A program made the translations under genes and the position numbers. DNA of 64,000 nucleotides from assembly GCA_035772785.1 (NCBI GenBank), contig JAOCPU010000050.1, positions 186,001-250,000 of the forward strand, written 5' to 3'. The notes below the pieces were generated by a model. That model was not told the origin of the DNA, ran no database searches, and saw only the letters and a program-made list of their open reading frames with translations. Positions 11,438 through 24,239 of this stretch are shown here, piece after piece. The stretch is from Phlebiopsis flavidoalba (Eukaryota; Basidiomycota; Agaricomycetes; Polyporales; Phanerochaetaceae). Numbering within the stretch: position 1 is the first letter of the stretch; each line of letters starts with the position of its first letter.

Positions 11438-12158
11438 GCTATCAGACCTCACTCACGTCTACGATGTGTCCCCGCCATCCAGCACTTTACATGATGTATA
11501 AGCAGTACGTGGACTGAACAGCGGTTTTAAGCACTCCGGTGTCAATCTATTTGACGCGTTATTTGGCATCAATCGTCTGAATCATGTGGTCCGAGGAGAC
11601 ATGTATGAACAGAATCTTGGCTATATGTACCGTTTGACAATTTCTCACTTTCATCTCAAAGGGCGCAGCTTCATTTATCGCAATGCGCAGCGGCGCCGCC
11701 GCCATGAACCACCAATAAAACCTTTCCCATGGACGTTCATGTCATGTCATCGAGGTATCATTGCATCAGTGGTAGTACGGACGAGACATGTATGTACGGA
11801 GCCTTTGCAACATAGCCTATCGAAAGCCTCGCTTGTTTTAGAAAATGTATGACGTCAAGTCCATGATAAGAGGAGCAAACAAACCTGACACGAAGGCATT
11901 AAATCACCAACGCGCAGCCGCTACACTGAAAAGCTGATAAAACCCGCTGAATTGAAAGTTGAGAATCGGCAGAAAAAAAAGGCTATCAAGGACAAGCTGA
12001 GAAAGCCGTGTAGAATCCGAGGATTATACTATATAAGTCGATACGTTACGGAGGGAAGAAGCATATACGGCAAAAGGAGTGTATCGATCCGTGTTCCAAC
12101 GACCTCTGCGACGACGGCACGAGACCGCGCAGTTTACACACACAACACAAACAAAGAA
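11438..12158. other. intergenic, 0.72 kb
   Basis: Convergent 3' ends of F-box D (+) and the VAP gene (-). It has A-rich stretches near 11970 and no coding resemblance. Confidence 0.4.
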
Positions 12159-13499
12159 TCAGAAAAAGAGAGATACGTCGTCGCAAAGACACTGAGCGCG
12201 ATGATGATCACGACCTGCAGCGGCACGCCCTCGGGCCGGCGCGCCATGCTCTCCTCGACGTAGCTGCCCACCTCCGTCTCGGGGCCGAGCGAGCTCCCGT
12301 CGTCCGAGAGCGCGCGCCCGCGCCGGCTCCGCAGCTCCGTCGGCGACGTCGACGCGACCCGTGCTCGGCGCGGGCATCGACGACAGCAGCTTCCGCAGCC
12401 GCTCGATTTCGGCTTGCGCCTCGTTCAGCTTGACCACCAGCTCCGGGTTGGGGTCGATCACGCGACGGGGGCGGGCACGTGCACCGGGCGGCGCGGGGGC
12501 TGGTGCGGGCGGGCGCGGGCGCGGGTGCAGAGGGAGTGTGTACGTTGACGTGCACGAGGGCGGGCTCGCTCGACGGCGTCGGCTCTTCCGGGGGCTCCTG
12601 GCGCGGAATGGCGGGCACGCGGCGGGCGGCGGTGTTGAGGGCGCGTCGTGCACCTCGTTGTCGGTCTGCAGCTCCTGGCTATCATCGTGGTGCGCAAAGT
12701 CGGGAATGGGTGGTGGGTGGCCATTTTGGCCGCGGACACGGGTCGGTGCGGTGTCGAACTATAAACCGCGTGAGTTTCAATAATTGTTTTTTTGCAACGA
12801 TTTCATATACTTACAGTCAATCCACTGGGTTTGTACTGTGACTTCTGACGGGTGAAGTGAAGCTCTTCCTCTTCGGGGACACTCTGCCCCTCGGGTGGCA
12901 AGTACGCAACACGGATTTTCTGGGAGTGGACAGCATCCTCGGCAGTTTCACCACTCCACTTACAGATGTCGTTTAGCATATAATAGGTAGACTGGCGTGA
13001 GAAAAAGCGTACAATGTCCTGGAGCGACAACGTCTCCTTCTCGGGGGTGATGAGCGTGCTCTGGATCAGAAAAACTTGTCCTTGCACTTTGCGCCAATCG
13101 GCGGCTCGTCCTTCATCGCCTGGAGCACAACTGGGCCGCACAAACATCAGCATCCGCACATCGCCCACCGCGCAACCCACCACACACCTTGGACCTCGAC
13201 CGGCGTCTCGCCCGGCTCAACTCTGCCCGAGTTCGGTCGCACACAGTACAACTGGCGGGCATCAGCGGGACGCCCCCGACGCGCGGCGGGGAGGGGACAA
13301 CAACACCTTCGGGGCCGTCGTCTTGACCTTGAAGGCGACGGGCTGCGCGTGCGGGTTCGAGAGCGTGAGGGCTCGTTTTGACATGGCTCGTGAGCGGTCC
13401 TGCGGGGCGCGGCGTCAACAAAGAGATGCCCAGCTGGGAACCGCCAACACACGTACTGGGGAACCCCAGGGTCGCGCTGGGGTTGAGATTGAGCGACAT
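12159..13499 (-). CDS. VAMP-associated protein (VAP/Scs2), ER membrane
   Basis: The start MSLNLNPSATLGFP at 13499 opens the MSP domain. After a first intron come LTLSNPHAQPVAFKVKTTAP, LYCVRPNSGRVEPGE, LQAMKDEPP, FLIQSTLITPEKE, and W-SGETAEDAV...KIRVAYLPPEGQ (about 13350 to 12880). VAPs sit in the ER and bind FFAT motifs of lipid-transfer proteins through this domain. Downstream are a coiled segment ELVVKLNEAQAEIERLRKLL (about 12440-12380) and a hydrophobic tail anchor VPLQVVIIIALSVFATTYL at the very end. Clear introns include one beginning GTAAGTATATG and ending TTTATAG (about 12763-12816) and four earlier short ones. One-base shifts are seen near 13076 and in the T5 run before the stop. Order of domains and tail anchor make this assignment firm. 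Confidence 0.88.
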
Positions 13500-14586
13500 C
13501 GCTGGGCGGGGGCGGGCGGTGCGATGCGGGTGAGGAAGATTGAAAGAGAGAAAGAGCAAAGGAGGAGGAGGAGAATGCGGTGGGCGGCGGAGGTGGGTGG
13601 TGGATGCGTGCTGCGAGGAACGGTGAATGATGTGATGACGGTAGCTCGCTGGGCGCGGCCGTCCCGTTTTGAGGCCCGCTCTGGCGCCCGTTTCGGACTC
13701 CTCTGTCCAGCCTGCCTCCGCGTGCCCTGCCTGCATGCAGCGACACCACCGTATCTCGCAGCCTGCCCACAGGCATTTAGGCATGTTCACACAGCCTCCA
13801 AACGGGGCACCGCACAGCACCAGCCGTCTCCATCTTGACCTAACATTACTTGCGCTTTTGTCTAAACAAGCTCGAACGCTTCCATCCCAACCCAGAGATG
13901 TCGATAAGGTTGAACGTTAACTCTACTGTGACGAACGGTCCGTCTGCAAGAAATCGGGGGAATCACAAAAAGCGAATTGAGCAGATTTAATTATGCCGGG
14001 GAGATCATCGCTTGCTTCACCAAATGAAATCACCTCTGAATAATCAACTTGGATAGTCTTATCCATTAAACATCACTTGCTATCGCGTGTCCAACAGGCC
14101 ATCTGTCCGTCGTGTCATAGCCGACGATTTCGCACACACGGTCGTGCTCAAACGGAAAAGCCTCTGCCACCTTATACCCAGCCGACTTAATACAACGCAC
14201 ACCCGAATCGAATCACCCGCGACTCACGCACAGACATTATTTGGGGGGCTAAATGTTATGTATGATATTGCCCGGGGGCTCTCTCGTGAGTGAGCATGAC
14301 TATGAGACTAGCTAGGTACTCGTGACTACGTGACGGGGGTTGTTGATATACGCTTGCGAATGCAGGGGAAGCGGGGGGTATGGATATCCCAAAGCAAAGA
14401 CAAAAAAAAAGGAGAAGTAACCACATTAAAAACACAGACCAGGACACAATAATCAGCGAAGAGAAGAAGGGTAGTGGTGGCGGCGGATCGTGAGGGTCAG
14501 GTCTGTGAGCGGGGCGTCTACGGATAGCGCAACGCAGGGAGAATTGCGCGAGAGAGCAAGAATAAAGAGAGGTCCGTGTCTAACAC
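13500..14586. promoter_or_regulatory. intergenic, VAP promoter and ABC transporter 3' end
   Basis: Contains the VAP promoter (purine-rich on the + strand near 13540-13610) and the 3' flank of the ABC transporter gene. Open frames here are GC-driven and have no family resemblance. Confidence 0.4.
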
Positions 14587-17500
14587 CTAGTCCTTTTTGC
14601 TGAGGCGCCTGCCAGCTGCACGTATTCGTAGTAGCCGCCGCGCCGCGCAATGAGCTCAATCGTGGGTTGCCAGCCTCGCTGACCGCACCGTCCTTGATGA
14701 AGTAGCTGCAAATACCCATCAACACCACCATCCACGTCACGAAGAAGGTCTGAGGAACTCACATGCAGTCCGCGTTCTGGATGGTCGATAACGATGGCGC
14801 AATGGCAATGTTGTGCGGCCTCTTGGCCGCGACGTCGAGGGCTTCCTGCAACGACCTTCTCCGAGTTGGAGTCGAGCGCAGACGTCGCCTCGTCGAGCAG
14901 CAGCACACGCGGCTTTCCGCAGCAACGCACGCGCGATCGCGATACGCTGCTTCTGGCCACCGGACAGCTGTGAGCCCTTGCCGCCGACCTCGGTGTCAAA
15001 GCCACTATGCCATGGTCAAAAACACAGCCTGATGAATAGAAATTGTTGGGCTTACTCAGGTAGAGACTTGATAAAGTCGAGAATAGTTGGCGTTGCGGCA
15101 AAACTTCTTCAATCTCTTCCTGTGTGACCTCCTCAACGGGCTTCCCCGGTCCCACCGAGCAGAATGTTGAAGCGAATAGTGCCCGCATACAAACGTCTAG
15201 ACGCCCCATCAGCACACATTCAAACACTAAACCACACATAAGGACCTCACCGGCTGTTGCGACACGAGCGCGATATGCTTGCGGTACTCCGAAACATTGA
15301 ACTCCGTGAACTCAGGCTGGTCGTCGATGGTACGAGCCGTACCGACGAGGGGATCGTAGAACCGCTCGACAAGCTGGATCGTCGTGCTCTTTCCACAGCC
15401 GGACGCACCGACGAGCGCGCGACGTACGTTCCGGGCTCGACGGTGAGGTTGAGATCGCGGAGGACACAGCACGCCGGGGCGCGTGGGGTAGCGGAAGTGG
15501 ATGTTCTCAAAGCGGATGTGGCCCCGCGAACGTTCTGGGGGACCTTGCCCTCCGTGCTCTCCGCGTCGATGGTCGGCGTCACGAGTCGATGAGGTCGACA
15601 ATGTCCGCAGCCGCGCCCTTGGCGGAGGGGGGGGGGGACATGTCGGGCACGAACGAGAAGACGTTGCCGGCCTGGATCGAGCCGAACACGGTACTCTGGA
15701 GCGCGACGAAGAACTGGAACGTGCTGAACTCCTGGTCCGCGATGAGCCGCGCGCCGCCCGTACCAGAACACGAGCGCGATGACGAAGAAAGGACACATCG
15801 CCTGCGTGACCGCCGTAGATGAAGTTGCTGTACAGCAGCCCGTCCGGCTCGACTCGCGCAGCGGGATGTCGACGCGAGCGGCTGTACAGCCCCCCCGCAG
15901 GCAGTCGTCCCTCGCGTTCGTCAGCGACGCGACGGGCGGAATCGCGCCGAGTGCGGATCGCGCGGCAAGGGCCTCCGCAGGCGAGCTGCGCGGACTCCTC
16001 GTGCGCCTTCTTGTTCTTCTGGTCCTTGAGCACGACGACGTGCAGACGCACGAAACCGACCGACACGACGAGCGGGACACACGCGAGACCGACGAGGCCG
16101 AGCTTCCACGCAAACGCAATACCGAGGATGACACCAATGATGAGCGTGGCCGCACTCTGGATGATGGCACCGAGGGTTGACGCCCGCGAGACCGTGGAAT
16201 CTTCTGTGGGGATTGTCGCTGAGCGAGGACGTGAGCTGGCCGGTGCTGTGCTCGTCCTTATCGGAAGAACTCGACGTCCTGGCGGAGGATGGCGCGGAAG
16301 CCGATGGAGCGCAGCTTGGACGTGCGTGAGCTGACCGGGCCGCGGTCGCGCCGAACATGTAGTTCTGGATAGTGCGATGCAGATCGTCGAGATGATGGCG
16401 ATGATGAAGAAGTAGAGCGCGTTGCGGTCGCCCTGGACGCGACGCTCGTGGGGGTCCGTGAGCGAGAACGTGTTGATAGCCTTGCCGAAGACGATACCGA
16501 ACGCAAAGGGACTAGACCGCACCAGTCACTTGATCAAAAATGTCAACACCATCCAACCCAACCCCAGAGAAAGAGAGAACTCACAGACTGCAGTGATAGC
16601 ACCAATGACATACTGCCTCCACGCATCCTGGTTAATCCGACCCATCCGGCGGAAGCAGGTACAACATCGAATACTTGGTCTCCTTGCTCGCATTCTTCGT
16701 TATGACGCTGCTCCAAAATCTCCGAAGCGAGTGACCGACCGGTATTCGACCGCCCAAGCGGAATCTCCGCCCTGCGCCTGCTTCTCCATATCGACCTCTT
16801 CTCTCCTCCTCAGGCTCGGGCGCCTCATGGCTCGCCGCCGTCTCGCTGCTGTCGTCGTCCTTGCCGGGCTGGACGGTCTTCTCGCGCGCCTCGCGGAGCT
16901 TCTGCGCGTTCACGAGGCGCGCGTACGCGCCGTCCTCGCGCGCGAGCAGCGCATTGTGCGTTGCCGCTCTCGAGCACGAGCCCGTCGCCCATCACGTAGA
17001 TGCAGTCCGCGTCCTTGATCGTCGACAGCCGGTGCGCGATCGTGATCGTCGTGCGCCCCCGGCGCGCGGCCTTGTCCAGCGCGTTCTGCACGATGCCTTC
17101 GCTTTGTGTGTCCAGCGCCGATGTCGCCTCGTCGAGCAGCAGGATGCGGGGGTCCGAGACGATGGCGCGGGCGATGGCGATGCGCTGCTTCTGTCCACCG
17201 GAAAGGGGAGGAAACCGCGCGCTCGCCGACCATCGTCTCGTACCCGAGCGGCAGCTTGCTGATGAACCCGTCCGCGTTCGCCTTGATACACGCCTCCTTG
17301 ATGAGCACCATCTTCTCGTCGTCCGACGCGTTCTCAAACTTGGTGCCAATGAGCCCGTGCGCGACGTTGCCGCGGATCGTCCGGTCGCAAAGAGCGTCGG
17401 CTCCTGCGAGACGAGCCCGATCTGCGAGCGGAGCCACTTGACGTTGAGCTCGCGGAGGTCGACGCCGTCGAGGCGGACGGGCGCCCGAGAGCGGGTCGTA

Positions 17501-19356
17501 GAACCGCTCGACGAGCGAGATGACCGTCGACTTGCCCGAGCCAGACGCGCCGACGAGCGCGATCGTCTGCCCCCGCGGGGAACGTGAGCGACAGGTCCTT
17601 GACGATGGGCACGTTCGGGCGCGAGGGGTAGTTGAACTTGACGCGCTCGAGCGAGATCTCGCCGACACACTTCTCAGGCTTGAGCCCGGCTTCGGACTCC
17701 GAGTCGATGGTGGGAACGCGGTCGATGGTCTCGTACAATTTGGCAGCGGCGCCACGCGCGTGAGTGATCGCTGTTGGGGGGAGACGTGTGAGCGTTTAGT
17801 CAGGAAGGGCCCAAGGGTCGGGGGAAGCGCATACCTTGCATCTCAGGGGCAAGCAGGGCGAGAGAGAACGAACCGATCAGGATGGCGAAGAACACGTTCA
17901 CGACGTCACCCGCGTTTGCTGCATATCACGAGGTCAGTCAATGTGTGGGAGAATTCGCGATTTTTCCGGCAAATACATACCGTGGCCTTCGTTAATGAGC
18001 GTAGTGCCAAACTGGAATGCTGGGAACACGTTTAGCGATTGCAAAGCGTCCAGAAAATTCGGCGTGACGTACCGAGCGCATAGGCAGAGTAAATAACAAA
18101 GAAAAAGACGGCGAGACCTCCGCCGTGCCACACTGCTGCTTTCATGTCGACCTTGCGCGCCTTGCCGATATAGACATCGTAGAGATCTGCGAGGACTTTC
18201 TGGGTGCCGAATGCCTGAGCAGTGCGCACGGTTGAAATAACTTCTTCCGCGAGCGAACCGGCCTCAGCAACGTGTTTCAAGGACAACCTTCAAATCTTCG
18301 GTAAGACAAATAGCTCTGCAGACTAGGTGGAATCTGACTTACTGCATGTAGGTGGAGATGAATTTGTTCATGACGCCACCGGTGATGGCGATACACGGCA
18401 AGATGGATGAGAGTGCCAAAGCGAGACGCCATGATTTGGCGTAGGCAAGAGCGAAACCGGTGACAAACGCCGCCAGGAAGTTGATGACGAGGGCGACCTT
18501 TTCCGAGATACCTTGCTGGACCAAATCTGCATAAAAATCCATTCAGCGCATGTCCAGACCGTCACGGCGAGATGACTTACGGGTGTCTGTCTGGATACGG
18601 GTCGCGACTATTCGCCAGCACCGACATTGTCAAAGAATGCGATGTCTTGGCGGAGGACGGCCTTCAGATACCGCTCTCGTAGACGCTTGGCGTTGACTTC
18701 TCCGGTGTACACCCACACATACATATAGATGAAGGTCGCAATAAGCATACCGACACCAATGTAGACGAGATAAGACGCATTGTTCGCCCGCCGCATGCTT
18801 GAAGCTCGCTCCGGCCGCTTCAGCAAGGGCTACTTGTGCCTCCTCGCCACCGTCGGCCTTAGCATTGTTGATGGCGGTACCGAAACTGACAAAGTCTTGC
18901 GTGAGTCTGCCAAATAGCAGACTCATGAGTGGCTGAGGGGCGCAAGGCGTCAGAAGGCACAGGGGGGGGCGACTAAATGCGCGGAAGCATACCTGGGCAG
19001 CCCCTCCCGCGGCGGCGCATACCAAGCCAATGGCGTTCAGGAAGAGTTCGTAGCGGGGTAGCGAATCTGCAGGGAGGCAGTCAGGAGCGGAGGAGGTTGC
19101 AGTGTGGGCTATCGGCGTACCTGAACAACGACGTAAAGGAAGCGGGTGGGAGGTCTTTAGACACCACCTTGGGAGCCTCGACGGCCACATCGTCGCCCTT
19201 CTCCTTCTCCTCGGGCTGAGGCTCGGCGGGTTGCGCTTTCTTGGATCTTGAGAAGAAACCGCGCTTGGTCTTCTTCTCCTGCTGCACTTCTCGTTGTGGC
19301 TCGACGTCAGCCTTCTCACTTGTGGGGGCGTCGGAGTGAGTAGAGGCCGGTGCCAT
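14587..19356 (-). CDS. ABCB/MDR-type full ABC transporter
   Basis: Start [20 protein letters not shown] at 19356, then a Lys-rich cytosolic leader. TMD1 includes [40 protein letters not shown] and [23 protein letters not shown]1 (17650-16900) has Walker [10 protein letters not shown], signature [15 protein letters not shown], Walker [13 protein letters not shown] and the H-loop [11 protein letters not shown]2 follows (16520-15700), and NBD2 has [10 protein letters not shown] (about 15400), [19 protein letters not shown] and a C-terminus YYEYVQL...LSKKD at TAG 14587. The layout TMD-NBD-TMD-NBD is that of fungal P-glycoprotein/Ste6 exporters, which pump hydrophobic compounds or peptides across the plasma membrane. 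About ten or more short introns occur (for example after QTDT and after ISTYMQ), plus many one-base shifts. Substrate cannot be told from sequence. Confidence 0.9.
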
Positions 19357-20846
19357 CGCGGGCGACGCAATGCTTTCAGAAAGGACTGGAGGCGGGGTCG
19401 GCGTGCGTTGGACAGAGGGGAATATAAAATAAAGAAGGAGCGAGAGAAGAATGGGTGGGCCGGGCAGCATGCGGCTCCTTATAAGGCACAGACCCAGGCA
19501 AGGTGCAGGGATCACACAGACGCCGGACACACAGCTCGTCCAGATCCCGTCCCGATCTGGGACATTCCCCTGCAGCTGCGGTGTCCCCCGCAGTTCCATC
19601 GCCCTCGTGATCTTTTCCAATTCTCTGTCCTTCTCCGCGACGTTCTCTTCCCTCGTCTCACAGGGTCGCCGGTGTGCTCTCGAGCAACATACCCAGACGG
19701 CCCGCGCTGTCCTCAACGGCGAGCAGAGCGTAGCGTCGTGCGATCACAGAAAACAAACAAGCTTCGAGGTTCTCGGTCGGAAATCCGCTTACGCAAGAAT
19801 GAATTACAGTGTCCCTCCTCCGCATTTTGCCTCCGCCCGCGGACCGCCTGTCCCAGTCATTGTCCGTCATCCCGCTACCGACCGCCCTCTGCCCCCCGCC
19901 GCCAGTCGTCGTCCGTGCCCCTCTCGACGCCTCGTGCGAGCCCCCTCGGACTGTGTCGTGCTAGCTAGCCCGCCGTTCGCATCTCGCACCCGTCACGTCC
20001 CTGCCACAACACAAAAAAAACTCGCATCTTTCAGCGGCTGCTAGTTTCACACAGCGGGTCTCCATGTGCTAGAGTCCTCCTATCTGCACATTTCCACATT
20101 TATGCTCAAGTGACGCGGGCTCCATCGACTCCAGTGTCTGCGCATGTCCATGATCGCCTGCAACATTCAGCCCCAGAATCGTACCACCGTGGCCTGTTTC
20201 CCCGGGTGCTCATCGTTGCCGTCACAGGCCGCCGCTGCAGGCAGCGGCCTGCGTATCTCTGGGCTCCTGCGTGCGCCAAGCGGCTGATCTCGATGCGATC
20301 ATAGTTGATCGCGCTCGGCCGAGTGCCAATATCATCCCGCTCGTCATCCCTGCTATGAAAAACTCGGCGAACCAGTTTCGAGGTCCCTCTACGTCCTTCC
20401 TCGGGCCTCCCGCGAACCGCTGCGTGCACCCCAGCTACGACCCCTCGACACGCGCTCACCCGCCCCTGGCCGCCCCCTGCGCGCGCAGCGGCCCAGCCAA
20501 CCCTGGCAGAGGGCCGCGCGTTCGTGTGCCGTTGCCAACGACAATTCATTCATTGGGCCAGAGCGAGCGAGGCACCAGACTGCCGGTAACCAAGCTCCTC
20601 GCGCATCTCAGATCCGTCGCTTAATGCACCCCCCGCGTGTCAACAGCCGCAAACACTCCGCGCTGAGCGTGAAATAATATTGAACTTCGACGCATCGCCT
20701 CTATTACACCTGTATGCAATTACACGAAAAAGAAAATACGGCATCGCATCGCAGGATAGCGGATCCCAGGAAACTCTGTATCGCGGTATCAGCGTCCCCC
20801 CCGTGTTGGTCGGAGAGGCGCCAATCGACACTGCGTCGACTCACAT

Positions 20847-20861
20847 CGCGCGCGCGCGCGC
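20847..20861. repeat. CG dinucleotide run
   Basis: Fifteen bases of alternating C and G inside the gene-poor region. Such runs can adopt Z-DNA; no function is claimed. Confidence 0.6.
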
Positions 20862-23800
20862 AGCCGAGCCGCCACACGATGGCGTTCTCATTGATTTTCG
20901 TATGGATGTGCCGTTGTTCGGGGGGCGCGGTGAGTCACTACTCTGCGGCTGCGAGACGGGCCTGCGACGTGGCGGGCAGAGGCCTGCGTGTGCGTGCGGT
21001 TTTGTGGTGCTGTTGCGGCGTGGCGGCGCAGCTGGGGTTGGCAGGTTCGTTGGTTGAGTGTAAGAAAAGACACGTAACTCCTGGCGATATTCTTTTCATA
21101 CCGGAATCGTTCAGTACAGATGGGTGTTGTCATGACCGATTCAGAGAGAACTTCTTTCACCGCCTGGCTTCCCAACGGCGCAACTCAAGCACGGCGAAAC
21201 ATCGTTCGTTTGGCCGAGTGGGTGTTTCGCCAAGCCCCTCGGACCCGGTCTCACTAGTTGTTGACTCTAATGAACTGCTCACTGGGCAATAATGACTGCG
21301 AGCTCGGCTAAATGCTACGCATACCACGCAATTTGCTTCTGACTTATGTTGTAAAACCTTTCGACTCGTCTGCGGCGTGAAAATCCTCGTGCGACGGTGG
21401 AAATTCGCCAAGCTTGCCGGGCCCGAACTCGTCAACCCACTGACTATGCCAGGCAGTATCAACTTCGTACATGACTGAATGCCACGCAATGCTTTGCAGC
21501 CCTCTCCTAGATTCTTGCGTTCGACGGCACAGTTTTGTTTGAAACCGTTTACTGGAGCTGCGGCTCAGTTCTTGGACTGCTACCTTCCACGTCTCCCTTA
21601 CTCTCCATCAGCTGCGACATCTGAGCCTATAACAAGGGTGCCTCAGACACTTCAGGAGGGCCCCCATGCACACCACAGCACCTTTCCTCTCGGTCCTTTC
21701 TCTACTTGCGCCTTTCTCTGCTCGTCCCTTTCCCGAGCTCCGAGCCCCCATATCCACCACCCGACTCAGCAAGAACGTCGTCTACTTTCAAACCATCCAA
21801 GGACAAGCTCTGCTAGCGAGACGACGCCTCCGGGTGCTATTCACCCGATCGACTGGATTTACGACAGGGACTAGGGAGAGAGGGATATGCCAATGCGTGA
21901 GAGGCGATGTGTGAGGCAGAACTGCCTTCCGTTCTGGTCAGTGTATTCTACATACATGCCTTGCTATCACGGCTGCTCGACCGAGGTCAGAGATACGTGT
22001 GAGATGGATGGTCTAGGGTACCAGGGAAGGCTCGAGCCAACTCTCGCCACAGCCATCAAGTCGCCCGGTTCATCCCTGCCGCCGCTCAACCGATCTCGAG
22101 TATTTAGCCTCACATAAAATCAAGGCCAACTCGTTTACTGGCCGTCATTCCAATGCATAGCTGGGCATGGGGTTCTCCCAGGTCGAGCTTGGGCTGCATT
22201 TTTCAGATACATATTTGGTCGGGAATCGTCCGGCCGCTCTGCAGCGTGAAATAGCGGCGGATCGACTCATGATTCAATGCCGCGTCGATGTGCGACAGCA
22301 ATGCAGAAGAATGAGTTTGTGGAACTACCGTTGCTCTCTACTCACTACGGGCGACGAGGTTTCTTGTTCTTCATCGCGCCTCAGAGCGATGGAGCCATAG
22401 ATCAGCCGAGTATCGGTCTCCCAGAATTGCTTCGTTGAGCGACTCCAAGAAAAATGAAAATCCGCTGAAACGGCGGCGACCCTCGTCCGGTCTCCGGTGG
22501 TGTCCCAGCGGCACGCCTAGCTGTGCCCGGTGGATTTGGCGTCGATGACCCTTTCCGGCGGGAGTCACCGTAAACAAGCGACCCTTCTTCTCCGCCGAAA
22601 TTCTCGCTTGAAACGTTTCCCCAAAAACGCACACGAAGGCGCATAGAGACCGAGCCGGACGAATTTTGCACGGCGAGAGAGTCATCTTGGAGCCAGCGTG
22701 CCGCTGCGGACCCGTCGACAGATGGAAATTTACGGCAGGATGACCGCCTAGAAGCGTCATGGGTGGTTACGCGAGGTGCATTGAATGGGCGAGTGTGCAT
22801 TGCCTTGGCCTCGCTTCGAACGAGTAAACAGCACCATGCGGAGCACAGCAGTTGTGCTGCTCCATATCTTGAGATCCCCGTCGATGTGAGTGTTGGCAGA
22901 TGAGCCGTGGGGTTATGGTTAAATCTACCGAATTCATGGTAAACAAAAACGCGCGCATACGGAATGTATCAAACCAACGCTCACCTCCACACGGGCCGAG
23001 GATATAAACGGCTCTTCTGGCTCGGCATGCATATCAAGCACTTTCCAGGTGGCGCACCACCCGAGCGTTCTCACTCGGCCGAGTGTGAGGTACCACAGAC
23101 ATCCTTACTGCGCCACTACTTCGATGTGCTATAACTGTGGCGAACGCTGCGTCCACCGAGGTTTGACGCAGCTGTGGGGTACCCTAATAGTAAGAAGATC
23201 TCTCTGCTATAGCGGAAAGTATAAAAAAATTTTGTCAGTTTGTGGAACTCGCAACGTTCAAACGAGGCCCCGTTTTGTGATTGGGGGACAACAGTCGGAA
23301 TGAACTCTTGAATAGCGGAGTGTGCACTCACCGCGAATTATCTTATGTTTCGAAGCTTCATGAAGTACTTGTTTGCTGCATAGCATTCACTCGTGAACTT
23401 GTGTCAAGAGTGGAAAATAACAGAGAGTCACGAACAGGGATTTCGAGAGGCATTCGTGACGGCCACGTGGGTAATTGATTTTGATTTTGACTCTGTCTGG
23501 CGTCGGCGTCTATCCATGGCCTGAAGTCGGGTTCGCGTAGAGCAATTCGATTCATGGTTTGACTAGAGCTGAAGCAATTAAATTGAACTTCCTTCTCGGG
23601 AGCTATAATACTTGGTTATAAGCCGGGCTGCCCGACATTTAGAGTAGAGCCTGCGAGCTCAGGTAGAATATTCACACACAAATGTCAGGGAAAGTCAAGA
23701 TTTTTGTCATCAGTCTCAGGCAACGGCACGAAAATAGATCTTGGCATGTATCCTAGAGATTTTGGGTAGTTATTCCCTGCATGCGTGGATCCGTCTCTCG

Positions 23801-24133
23801 CGTGAATCGGCCTGGATGGTGCCTTAGGCCCTCAGCGGTCCCTTAACACCTTTTAGACGTCTTTCTTCCACGACCAGCGCACACAATCCAAGATGTACCC
23901 CTCGCTCCTTCTTTGCATGGGAAATTTTAACTTGGAGGGTTTTGCTGTGCCTGCCATTGGACATACTTAGCAAAGTTCTGTCCGGATAGCGAGTCAACGG
24001 CGGCTTTGGTTCTCGTGATCTAGAAGTTCGCCACGCACGGTGTCTCTATGTGCCGTGACTAATTGATACATCCGATTTATACGGTTGCCGCTAACTCCTT
24101 GCTAAAGGGTTGGACTCAACGACCTCTGGAGTC

Positions 24134-24239
24134 ACCCGCAGACTGCGGGTCGCGACTCGCGACGCGCCCCAAGTCACGCGCGCATGCGTGACAGTCATTC
24201 ACGTGATGTGAACATCAAAGCGTCACGCTTCCGTGACGC
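24134..24239. repeat. cluster of short palindromes and hairpins
   Basis: Four perfect inverted repeats lie in 106 bp: ACCCGCA/TGCGGGT (24134-24150, loop GAC), GTCACGC/GCGTGAC (24173-24192, 6-base loop), the palindrome TCACGTGA (24199-24206) and GCGTCACG/CGTGACGC (24220-24239, loop CTTC). A direct repeat TCGCGA-C-TCGCGA is at 24150-24162. The GTCACG half-site recurs. This is denser than expected by chance and sits in non-coding DNA. Confidence 0.6.

Noticed and set aside
12208..12783. Arginine/proline-rich open frames on both strands
   Set aside because: They are shadows of the VAP linker and tail exon, whose own frame has a coiled coil and tail anchor.
19294..20044. Two long plus-strand open frames (about 200 codons)
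   Set aside because: They are antisense to the ABC transporter leader and run on through its promoter; no domain resemblance.
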